NCBI GenBank assembly: GCA_029204045.2
Contig: CM055063.1
Coordinates: 27,039,721-27,103,720, forward strand
Direction of reading: 5' to 3'
DNA length: 64,000 nt
DNA from: Tillandsia leiboldiana
Taxonomy: Eukaryota; Streptophyta; Magnoliopsida; Poales; Bromeliaceae
Position numbers and translations under genes: made by a program. Positions 1-9,139 of this stretch are shown piece after piece; position 1 is the stretch's first letter; every line of letters begins with the position of its first letter. Below the pieces are notes generated by a model. That model made no database searches, was not told the DNA's origin, and worked only from the letters and a program-made list of their open reading frames with translations.

Positions 1-348
1 CCTGCTGGCAGTAGTGCCGCGCCAGCCCACGGCCACCGGCGCTGCCCGGCCTGCCCGAGCTACAATAAAATGCCCGATGTCCGTTTTAGGGCGTCCGGGT
101 CCCGAAAAATACATCCAAATAGCCGATTTTTATCATTTTTTCGCGCTGAATCCAAATCCGATGTCCGTTTTGCAAGAATCCACTTCTAAATTTCGACGAA
201 GGCATCCCGATAGGCAAACTTGATCCAATTTTCACGCCGAGTCCATTTCTTGAGTTCGATTAGCACACAAACATCTCCATCACACAACATAAGCCTCCAT
301 AAGCCGCTGATCAAACCATAATTTTTCGCGGAGATCCAGGTCATCACA
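1..348 (-). repeat. G1 3' LTR, first 348 bp
   Basis: On the minus strand it starts TGTGATGACCTGG at 348, directly after a purine-rich tract. It matches the segment ending at 11616, which shares the ACGAAGGCATCC and CATTTCTTGAGTTCGATT blocks. The rest of this LTR lies left of the window. Confidence 0.8.
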
Positions 349-899
349 TTCTCCCCTACTAAAAGAAAGTTTTGTCCCCGAAACTAAAAACACACCGCAA
401 CTACAAAACCAACTCACCCACATCCTATAAAAAATGATAGAGCCCAACATCAGGAACATCATCAACCCTAACTCTCAATTTAGAAAGCAGCCAAAAATTG
501 CGAAAAGTCTGAAAATTTTGAAAGGCTAGTGCCTTCACCCGAATCAAACAAGAATAGGTTCCGGCACCATCTCCATTTTGGAGTAACCTTTCAAAGTTTT
601 CTTCCCGTTCGCGAGCTTCGTCGTATAGACGAGAAAAGGGAGAGAAGTGTTGAAGCTGTCCCTGCTGTGGCTGCACAAACGAAAGCTACGATCTACCACG
701 AACCCCTATGGACACAACCTCAAGCCCTAACGTCGCCTCTGCCTCAGTAGCGGCGCCTGCTGCGCGATCACCAGGCTCAAGCTCTGCACTACGCTCCTGC
801 CCAAAACATCCACATCCATCTGAAGCCGCTGGGGGTGCCATTGCAAGTTAACCTCTGTTGGTAGGCCAAGTGATCAACCATCTCTGCCACAATAATGAA
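349..899 (-). other. G1 3' internal noncoding region with purine-rich tract
   Basis: The minus strand just before the LTR (349-385) is purine-rich and contains a GGGGAGAA tract, the expected plus-strand primer. Positions 440-640 resemble 51140-51330 of element G3, including a shared CAACATCAGGAAC block and the core motif at 542-555. No convincing coding sequence is visible. Confidence 0.55.
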
Positions 900-1640
900 G
901 GTGCTCCCCAAGGTGAGACACTGGGTCTAACAACCCTCTAGCCATCAGTTCCATCATCTGTGTCATTCGCTTTCCTCAGCTTCACTGGTTCTATCCAATA
1001 AGGTGCCTTCGAAATCGGCGCGGTTCCCAGAACCACGTCAATCACCAACTCAATCCCCTTTATCCGGCGACATCATCAACAACTTAGGTGAAATCATATC
1101 TGGGACCCCACAGACAATGGGAGGTACCTGGGAGTCCCGGTGCCGCCGTAGGTGCCTTTAGTACAGTCGCGCGAAGAATGATACGACCTCTGCTCATCCT
1201 CTACCTGATCCTTGCCGATGAAATCACCGTCGCACATTGCGTGATCCGACAGTCTCTGTATATGAACTCCTCCTATCTGGCTCGCGGAAGGTCACCGTCC
1301 TCCCTCCTCAATCCATCATCGCATGATACCGCACCAACTAATCCAACGCACCGTGTCCTAGTCCTGGGACTGCCGCAAAACCTGCCAGTCCGTCGGTGTG
1401 ATCTACGGCCTCCATTGCACAGGACATGCTCCGTGATCTACTCCACATGCACAACCTACTCAAGGACCTGCACTTCCAGTGCACGTTATAACGACCCTAC
1501 CTCTAGTCCAAGCAGGGATGCAAAATGCTCTACTAATACATACATGAGAGGCGTCGGTATCAACATGCTCTAGCTCAGACGGCTATAAAGAAAATCATAC
1601 CTGGTACGATGCAGTTCACTATCATGGCGCCCTCCAACCG
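900..1640 (-). pseudogene. Relic of Gypsy pol (protease to start of reverse transcriptase)
   Basis: No long reading frame survives. Minus-strand translation gives isolated Gypsy reverse-transcriptase blocks: GTAPISKAP near 1015-1055 and RPSVSPWGAP at 900-929, which in intact elements lie about 35 residues apart at the start of the RT domain. Between 1640 and 1580 a stretch resembles the segment before the protease active site, but no DTGA motif is seen. The catalytic RT core, RNase H and integrase are missing, so this copy cannot make the enzymes for its own movement. Block identity is firm; the protease placement is tentative. Confidence 0.5.
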
Positions 1641-1659
1641 ACTGCATAATCTCATCCGC

Positions 1660-2975
1660 TCAGTGCTGTGGTCGTCGCTTTGTCTGCCTCGACGTCGTGA
1701 CCCTATCTGCCTGGCGGTACATCGGCGGAGCTCCTTCATCCTGAAGAGGTAGTGGGGGTGTCGTCGCAAGCGGTAGTACCATGAGCACTGCTCGGGGGCA
1801 CGCTGCCTGGAAGTGTCCCGACTCTCCACATGAAAAGCATCGCCCCTGCTTGTGGTCACACTGCGGCGGTGAATGTGGCCCACCACATATGACACACTCG
1901 TCCTGTCGCTGCTGCGGAAACTGTCGTCGTTGCCGTCGCTGCTGGGGAAACTGTCGTCGCTGTCGTCGCTGCTGGGGTCCACCAGATCCCTGCACTCCGA
2001 ACGGTTATGACCCTGAGACTGAGGTCACTGTGAGCTAGTCGATCCCCATCCACTGGCCTGTCCCCCATCGGGTGGTGTTAGATGCTTCTCTCCAGAGCTG
2101 GCCCCCGGCGCTCTGTCCCTCTCAGTTAAAACCACATATCCTCTTTCAACCCACAGTGCATGCCCGATCGCTGCATCCAAGGTCGGCAATCACCGAGAAT
2201 GAACAAACTGATAAATATCCCGGTGTAGTCCCCTCTCAAAATGATCAACCCGCTGGGCCTCATCCCGTGCAACATAGGGTACACAGTTCAGCAACTGCAT
2301 AAACTCACGAATGTACTCCTGTAGTGGCCGACTCCCCTGCTACAAATGTCTCAAGTCCCCCTCCAGTTTCTGCTTTACACTTTCGGGGAAAAAGGCCCCA
2401 ATCAGCAAAGCACGAAACTCACTCCAAGACAGCAACTGAACTCCTAGTGGTCCAACAGGACGAACCCTACGCCACCAAATTTCGGCGTCCTTCTCAAGAA
2501 AGTGAGTAGCCAGATGCACCTGATACTTCTCCTGCACGAAGAAGTTCTCGAATAGCTTTTCCATAGCCGTTATCCAGTTCTCCGCCTCCCAAAGCTCTGA
2601 ACTCTGTCCTGAAAACTGCGGGGGATGATACCGACAAAAATGAGTCAGTCGGTCGGTCAAGTCCTGCTGCTCCTCTTTTGTCAACGGAGCTATCGGAACC
2701 GGAATTGGCGATGCCACAGCTGGAGATGCCACTGGTAGTACTGTAGAGGAAACTCTCTGCTCGAACATGCGCATTATGCGCTCCATGTTCTCCTCCAGGA
2801 GTCGCATCGCCTCCTCCCGGTGCCTAGCGGTCTCCTCCTACCGCCTCATCGCCTCAAACATCTGTGCCACTTGGGCCCGCAACTGGTGGATCTTTCTCTG
2901 CTCAGTCTCCCGCTGCTCGGGCTCCTCATTTGATGCGAGATGTGCCCTCGTCGCTGCATGACGTCTCGAAGGCAT
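1660..2975 (-). pseudogene. gag: G1 gag (capsid and zinc knuckle), broken
   Basis: The likely start is the ATG at 2975-2973, about 280 bases downstream of the primer site on the minus strand. An in-frame TAG follows after about 45 codons (near 2840), the frame then stays open from 2807 to 2340 and ends in another stop. The middle carries the Gypsy capsid signature (Pfam Retrotrans_gag family): a block ending in IWWRRVRP and then FRALLIGAFFP. Frame shifts follow, and the last open piece (1995-1660) holds a CCHC knuckle (CFSCGESGHFQAACP) preceded by a second cysteine pair and QRRQ-rich repeats. An intact protein would form the particle shell and bind RNA; at least two stops and a frameshift make this copy a pseudogene. 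Confidence 0.75.
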
Positions 2976-3252
2976 CGTAGGCCACTACAACAAAAGAAAA
3001 TATTAGGACACAACAAACACTTGACACAATAAAGCGAAAGTCTACGACATGTTATTCATTCTAAAGCATTATGTCATATGCAGCCAACATAACCACTTTA
3101 AGAGAATAAACATGCGAAATCACTCATCCCATCGCTTGGGAGAGGTAAAAACTCAATCAGGACTCTCGCTACAAGTCACGACTCTCACGTAGTCATCCTA
3201 GGGTCCAACCACAAGCCTAGGGTTTCTAAGTTCATAATGACCTACATCCTAT
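2976..3252 (-). other. G1 untranslated leader between primer site and gag
   Basis: About 275 bp on the minus strand between the primer site and gag. Pieces (GCGAAAGT, CATATGCAGCCAACATAA, ACTCTCACGT) recur at 12880-13045 upstream of another gag start, so the two elements share a leader type. Confidence 0.55.
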
Positions 3253-3264
3253 GCTCTGATACCA
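3253..3264 (-). other. G1 primer-binding site (initiator tRNA-Met)
   Basis: The minus strand reads TGGTATCAGAGC, complementary to the 3' end of plant initiator tRNA-Met. It lies eight bases after the LTR end, as usual for plant Gypsy elements. Confidence 0.85.
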
Positions 3265-3272
3265 CTCTAATC

Positions 3273-4261
3273 TATCACGCCCCGGGGTCAAAACTGCGAC
3301 TCGGGCTCGCCAACAGATCCGCCACCCATATGGGAAGCCCCGCATAGACGAAGCATCTAACCTGCAAAAGATGATACTACAGCTATACAGATATCAGAGC
3401 GGGAAATAAATAGCTGCAAATAAAATCCAAACCACTGTACAATGGAAACAAGTACAAAATCCATCTCCAAAATATAAGTGATACAAAATCTGATCCATAG
3501 GAATAGTACAATAAAAGATCCTCCTATACAACATTAATGAATCCAAAAAGGGAGATAACTAAAACAAGAGATACCTCAGAGTATAGTAAAATCCCACAGT
3601 CCGGGATGGTACATCTATCACACCAAAATAAACTACACTGGTAAGGATCTATCTCGTGACTCCCTGTCCTCCGGCCGTCAAGCTAGCTAGAGCAGGAACG
3701 GAAGGGTAAACCTTTGCAAAACTGTCACCGACAGAGAGTGTGAGAACTACATCCTACAGTAGTTCTCAGTGGGTACCGTCTCTAAGACCAACGGTCTGCC
3801 CACTAAGTCTACTAGAGGCATACGATAAAAGAATACTCAATAAAGAAGGGATGAGCTGGAAAGAAATCTACAGCTATCATGCCTCTATCTACCATGCTCA
3901 ATGGGAAAAATAGATGATGATATGCAACCACTCGAATACGAGGTGCTCAATCGACCCAATCGTAATCACTGCCCAAACGGGTCCAGTCAAACCTGCGCTC
4001 ACCTATTACCACACATCCACAAGAGGACGGGATTTACGTAGGGCGTCCCACACGGAAGGCATCGACAAGTCGCGATAGCAAAGTAACAGGCCAAGCTCCG
4101 GAGAGGGAATCGATGGGCGCGACCCCACCGAGGAAGTATCTGCGCATCTTTGTCGAGCTCAATCTGGCTCATGCAGGCTATAGTCCAAATCCACGATCAC
4201 CCAGATCGACAATGTCCTACTCACAACACTAACCTAATAGCTAGAGGTACTCAACAGCCGG
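3273..4261 (-). repeat. G1 5' LTR, 3' part (left of inserted S1)
   Basis: The LTR terminus is mutated (minus strand ...GGGGCGTGATA instead of ...GTGACA). This part contains the conserved LTR stem-loop at 3741-3768 and the inverse of the CCTACGTAA / GCGCAGGTTTGACTGG blocks seen in the other LTRs. It continues at 9140 once S1 and one TSD copy are removed; the whole LTR would be about 3.47 kb. Confidence 0.75.
3741..3768 (-). other. Conserved LTR stem-loop (G1 copy)
   Basis: Arms TGAGAACTAC (3741-3750) and GTAGTTCTCA (3759-3768) pair perfectly over 10 bp around an 8-base loop. Equivalent hairpins occur at 8646-8668, 38635-38662, 44726-44753, 47404-47430 and 63871-63898, with paired changes. Confidence 0.7.
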
Positions 4262-4730
4262 TGTAATGTACCAGATTTTGGCATATAAGTTAATATAAAT
4301 AAAAATGGTATGAAATACTATTTTTATTGAGTTTAGAAAAGTAAAGGATGACCTGAAAATGAATTGGGCCCAAATCGGGATTAAAATGAGAGATCTAGAA
4401 TCTTATGTCAGAAAGTGGGCCCAGATTGTAAGTGGAAAATTCACAATTTTCAAAAATTTTGAGAAAATTGCGGGAGCTCCGTAAATATGTTTTAAGGCCA
4501 CAGTAAAAGTTTCGCGTTGATCGGACACCCGGATAGTGAGAACGGGCTCCGCCAGTGAATTCAAATATAGTGGGGCTTTTGGTGACCCAGAGGTGGTCCA
4601 AACTGAAAAATTAAAGTGGCATGAGGTAAATTAAGTTAAACTGTGGCTGCCCGTCAAATTTGAGCGAAAACGGGCGAAAACGGACGAAAACGGGTGAAAC
4701 AAGGCTTGGGCCCAAGTTTCGGGCGCTCGA

Positions 4731-4760
4731 CAGTACTTTCCGGGCGCCCGGAAAGTACTG
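4731..4760. repeat. Perfect 30-bp palindrome in S1
   Basis: Thirty bases read identically on both strands: outer arms CAGTACTTTC and its complement around the self-complementary core CGGGCGCCCG. The same core recurs upstream of the S1 TATA box and in LTR S3. Confidence 0.9.
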
Positions 4761-4890
4761 TAGCAAACCGGCTTTTATGGGCTGCAGCGAACCGGGTTGC
4801 ACTGTAGCGAACCCGGTTCACTGTAGCAGCCTGGTCCGGTTGGTGGTGCGCCCGAATGTTACTGTAGCGTGCCCGAAAGTTACTATAGCG

Positions 4891-5030
4891 CACGGATCCC
4901 GAGGCAGTGGTACGGATCTCGAGGCAATTGGCACGGATCCCGAGGCAGTGGCACGGATCCAGAGGCAGTTGGCATGGATCCCGAGACAGTTGGTGCATAT
5001 CCCGAGGCACGAGCGCGAATCCCGAGGCAC
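4891..5030 (+). repeat. Minisatellite of about 20 bp, seven units, in S1
   Basis: Seven units resembling CACGGATCCCGAGGCAGTGG, 18-21 bp each and degenerating rightward. Two related units occur in LTR S2 near 13380-13425, so the repeat is older than the split between these LTR types. Confidence 0.85.
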
Positions 5031-5071
5031 GGCAGCGCGCGACACGAAGCGTGCGGGGTAGGTGGGGAACG

Positions 5072-5093
5072 CCACGTGGCGTCTCCCCATTGG
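5072..5093 (+). promoter_or_regulatory. G-box plus CCAAT module in S1
   Basis: CACGTGGC is followed after a short spacer by CCCCATTGG (an inverted CCAAT box). The same spacing is found at 13701-13721 and 60361-60381. A variant with CACATGTC lies at 5165-5185. Upstream of the TATA box, it could bind bZIP/bHLH and NF-Y factors; that role is inferred from motif identity only. Confidence 0.5.
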
Positions 5094-5458
5094 ACGCGAC
5101 GACCGAGGGCACGGGGCGTGCGCAGGGAATATGCGTGGACCCTGGCACGGTGTCAGCGGGGAGGCCACATGTCGGCCTCCCATTGGGAGGTCAGCGCGAC
5201 GCGACGCGCTGACGTGACGCGACGCACCTACCGCGGGCGCGGGTGTGGTCCCCGTGGCGGCCCCTAGTTGGCCGCCGCAGTTCCGTGGTCGCGGTGCACG
5301 GGTCCACGGACACGTGTCATTTCACGATAGGTCGAGCGAGGGTGACGTGGCGCCCTACTGGCGCGGCACTGGCGCGTGGGCCGCGGGGCGGTTTACTGTA
5401 GCCGCCCGAAACATGGTTTCTGGCGCCCGAATCGGGCGCCCGAATGTGGAAAAACGGC

Positions 5459-5466
5459 CTATAAAG
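5459..5466 (+). promoter_or_regulatory. TATA box of S1
   Basis: CTATAAAG lies 16 bp after the 12-bp palindrome TCGGGCGCCCGA (5432-5443). It is followed by a CT-rich stretch typical of plant LTR transcription starts. Confidence 0.6.
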
Positions 5467-5800
5467 GCCCGAATAGCCCCATTTTTCCTCCTTTTCTCCT
5501 TTTTGGCTTCACCCGAGCGTACCAGGAGAGGGAGAGGGCGATTCCGTGACGGGGTTTACGAGGGCGCACGAGCGCGTCGTGGACTCCGTGGAGCGCGCAA
5601 AGTGTTCCAGAGAGCCGGATGGACGCGTTGGACGGCGCGACGGGTCGAGGTAGGTCCCGTATGTTGTTTTGCGGTATTTTTGGCACAGTTTTGAGTTTTC
5701 CTTTTGGATTTTGGATTTGACTCCATGCCGTTGTGCGTGATAGGGACCGAGTTACTGTGCCGTTTTGCTGCGCGAGTGTCGCGGGCATTTTGGGCGCGCC

Positions 5801-6454
5801 TCGTTTTGCGTGCAAGCTTGTGAAAGAGATGCATCGTTTTGCGTGCGGACTCAACGAACGTGCGCCGTTTTGGGCGCAAACTCGGAAAACGTGCACCGTT
5901 TTGCGTGCAATGTTAAAATGGGAACGTGCACCATTTTGCGTGCCAATACGAGGTACGTGCTCCGTTTTGCGTGCAGATTGGACTAACGGGCACCATTTTG
6001 CGTGCAGACTCTGATGTTGTGTCTCATTTTTCGTGCAGGGCTAGAAAAATGTGCACCGTTTTGCGTGCAACCCTACAGTCAAACATGCACCGTTTTGCAT
6101 GCAGATTTGAGATACTGCACCGTTTCGTGTGCAAGTTGTGTTGTTGCGCACCGTTTTGCGTGTAGACTTAATGTTATGCATCATTTTGCGTGCAGGGCTA
6201 GAAGAACGTGCACCGTTTTGCGTGCGACCTTAAGAGAAGCATGCTCCGTTTTGCGTGCAAACCCGAGGTACGTGCACCGTTTTGCATGCACGTTGTGTTG
6301 TCGCGCACCATTTTGCGTGCAGGTTGAAATGGCGCGCACCGTTTTGCGTGCGAGTTTTTAATGACGTGCACCGTTTTGCGTGCAGGTTTGGTGGACGTGC
6401 ACCATTTTGCGTGCGGACTCGAGGGATGTGCACCGTTTTACGTGCAAGCTCGAG
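5801..6454 (+). repeat. 21-unit minisatellite with core GTGCACCGTTTTGCGTGCA
   Basis: About 21 units of 30-35 bp, each with CCGTTTTGCGTGCA or a close variant followed by a more variable 15-18 bp spacer. The array contains few stops, so several overlapping cysteine- and arginine-rich reading frames look open; I do not regard them as genes. A shorter array with the same core lies in LTR S2 at 14107-14240. The unit is rich in TGCA and CpG. Confidence 0.9.
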
Positions 6455-6839
6455 GAAACAAGTGGAATCGCGCGGAGACCAATTGCAAGTGTCTACAAGC
6501 AATTGGGGACACTACAAGGTGGGGGATTCTGCCAAAATTGGGTGACCTCTCCCCTTGCTCCTTTGCTTTTCGATTTCGAAGCATGATAGTAGCCTGTTAG
6601 AGGCGTTAGGTAATCATGATTAAGATCGCCTGTGTAGATGGATACAGATGAAAAAGTGCAACTGTTGGTTGCCAGAGATAGAGGAATAAATGTGCATGTG
6701 TAGATGGACACAGAGGAAAAGTCCAACTGTTGGTGCCCAAAGATATATGATGAATATGCATGCGTAGAAGTAATTACTATTTTATGAATGAGATGAAAAT
6801 AATTGCATGCATGAAAAAGATTAGCTATTTATGATTGTG

Positions 6840-8160
6840 ATCATGTTAGGGTATAACCCTAGGAATCATGTGACATCAGGAAAAGAACTTGTTAGTAGTA
6901 AGACTAGGAGAAAACCTAGATTCAGGGTTAATGAGTGACATCAAACTTAGGAGTTATCCTAGGATTGGTCGAGTGGCATGATCTTAGGAGATAACCTAAG
7001 AACACTGGATAGAGTGATCAACATAGAGTAAGGGAACTCTAAGATGAGTATGACATGGAACTTAGGTAAAGGGAACCTAAGGTGAACCAGTGATCAACAT
7101 AGAGTCAAGGAACTCTAGGATGAGTGTGATATGGAACTTAGGTAAAGGGAACCTAAGGTGAACTAGAGGAGTTTAAACTCACAGATAGGAAGTTAGAGTC
7201 AGTGTAACTCTAAGTTCAAAATGGAACAGGAAAATAGAGTTAATTTAACTCTAGGATTCAGGGAGGAATCAGAAAAAAGGGGATTAGATCCCAAAGTTAA
7301 AGAATTAAATGAACATAACCCCAGAAAGTCATAGGGCGTCTGGGTAAATGGATAAATTAGTTTAACTCCAATCAGAGTTAAATAAAGGAAAATGGGAAAT
7401 GATCAAGTGTGGAGACATGAAAGGAGAAGAAAATGGAAATAGAGTTAATAAACTCTAAGCTAGATAAATTTGAAGGTAACTAGTGTCCTAGTGACATAGT
7501 GCAACCTTAAGGGTAATTGAAACATAAGGTTGTGAATTGAGAACAAGTAAGAAAAGTGTAAAAGTGACTAGGAAACTAAAGTATTGCCAAGTGGCAAAAC
7601 AAGTGGAAATGTAAATGAACAAGATGTTCAAACCTAAATTGGTGTTGGAGACACCCAAATTATCCTAGAGTAAAGAACTTAGGATAAAAGAGATAAAGCT
7701 CAAGAGAGAGCAAAAAGTGATTAATAAGTAAGACAAGCAAATTGCTTAAGACAAGAGAACAGAAAGAGAAATGATAAGAGTCCAAGTGACTCTCAAGTTA
7801 TCCTTATGGCAAGACCTAGGATAAGAGGTAAATGGTTGCAAAAAGGCAAAGTTTAAAAGGAAGCTAAAAGCGGCTAAAAAGCATAAAGAGAATGTAAATG
7901 ACGCCTTCGAATTTGAGACTCGTCAAGTGGAGCAGGACTCCCTGGGCAGTGACCCGTCGGACGAGGTACTTTCGAAAGGCTAAAAGTGAAAGTAAAGAGC
8001 TAGATGCTCAAAGGAAAGAGAAAAAGATTTGCCAGTGGCAAAAAGGGCTATAAGCTCTAATAAGAAAGAAAAGTGTTTAAAAGCAAAGAGGCTAAGAACT
8101 AAAGTAAAAAGAGAAAGAGAAAAGAAAAGAAAAGAAAGAAAATATAAAGATAAAACGGGC
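6840..8160 (+). repeat. Purine-rich tract of S1 with 76-bp tandem duplication
   Basis: About 1.3 kb with strongly purine-biased plus strand (runs such as AAGGGAACCTAAGG and AAAGAAAAGAAAAG). It contains a tandem duplication of 76 bp (7016-7091 and 7092-7166). No reading frame or known domain is visible. Confidence 0.7.
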
Positions 8161-8645
8161 GGACCTACGGAGTGAAACGCGGCCCATGTTGGAGTTGCAG
8201 GCAGTGCCCCTCTCCCGGGTAGAGACCCGTTCGGGACGTTTCTTCCGTAGGACGGGGTAACACTTGCGGGTGTTATCGGCAACCTTAGAAATCTTATCTT
8301 ATGGTAGCAGGACTACCGGGCTGGGGCCCGTTGGATAAGAATTCCTGAGGGTTAACTTGAACTAAAGCACCATAATTTAAAGAATAAAGAGAAAATAGAG
8401 TGGCCAAGATGGCCGGGTTAGTTTGACCCTATATACAGTGGCATAGTGGCCGAGTTGGTGCTTAGCAGCCTAGTGTGGTTAGACAGAGTAGTGCTGGGTC
8501 GATGAGTATACACAGATAGTATAGTGACCCGTTATTTGCATAGTAGCATATTATTATTGAGAATTTTAGTTTCCTAGCACTCTATTATTATTGCTTCCAT
8601 TGGACCAAGTGGTGTAGGACACTTTTTCTCGGTGGTTGAACCCAT

Positions 8646-8668
8646 TGGGAACTCGGTCGTAGTTCTCA
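8646..8668 (+). other. Weak copy of the conserved LTR stem-loop in S1
   Basis: TGGGAAC (8646-8652) can pair with GTTCTCA (8662-8668), with one G-U pair in the plus-strand RNA. It is followed by CACACCCC and later CAGGTTCAGG, the same order as after the stronger hairpins. Confidence 0.45.
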
Positions 8669-9139
8669 CACCCCTTGGGTGACCTCCCCACAGGTTCAGG
8701 TATGGATACAACGGTCGAGACGGTTCAGATGCAGACGGCGAGGCATACGACAGGGGCAAGGGCCCAGCAGCATAGAGACCTAGAGGGTCTAGCAGAGGTA
8801 TCCCTTTTTATATATTTCTTGAGTGAACCTTGTATGGTGAGGAATTTATGTAAAAGAATTGTAATAATTTTATTTGCAAGTTCAGAAATATAAAGTGTAA
8901 TAAATTTAATTTATGGTTCACTCTTGTATGCTTTCATTTCCGCTTAACTGTTTGTTATTGAATGAAAGTTTTAAATTAGTAGTGATATTTAGTACTCTAA
9001 TATTGAGCTTCCGCATACACTTGTTGTATTATTATGGATGTTACCGTTCCTTTCGGGTAGTGAAGGGTCATACCCGATTGGCGGGTCTATTGGCGTGCCC
9101 GAACCGACCAAATTGGCGGACTCGGGGCGTGACAGCCGG

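Larger units (their letters stand above)
4262..9134 (+). mobile_element. Giant 4.87 kb solo LTR S1
   Basis: It starts TGTAATGTACC, ends GGGGCGTGACA and is flanked on both sides by GCCGG (4257-4261 and 9135-9139), a perfect 5-bp TSD. No internal domain follows, so this is a solo LTR left by LTR-LTR recombination. It lies inside the 5' LTR of G1. In order it holds a 30-bp palindrome, a 20-bp minisatellite, G-box/CCAAT modules, a TATA box at 5459, a 21-unit minisatellite, a long purine-rich stretch and a weak copy of the shared LTR hairpin. The terminus type suggests Gypsy; no protein domain is left to prove it. 4.9 kb is very long for a plant LTR. Confidence 0.85.

Noticed and set aside
1781..2038. 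Cysteine-rich plus-strand ORF resembling a small secreted protein
   Set aside because: It is the antisense of the G1 gag zinc-knuckle region and its CAG-like repeats.
5733..6545. Overlapping open frames rich in FACRL / VLRA repeats as a repetitive protein gene
   Set aside because: They arise in several frames from the minisatellite, whose units lack stops, and unit lengths are not multiples of three throughout.
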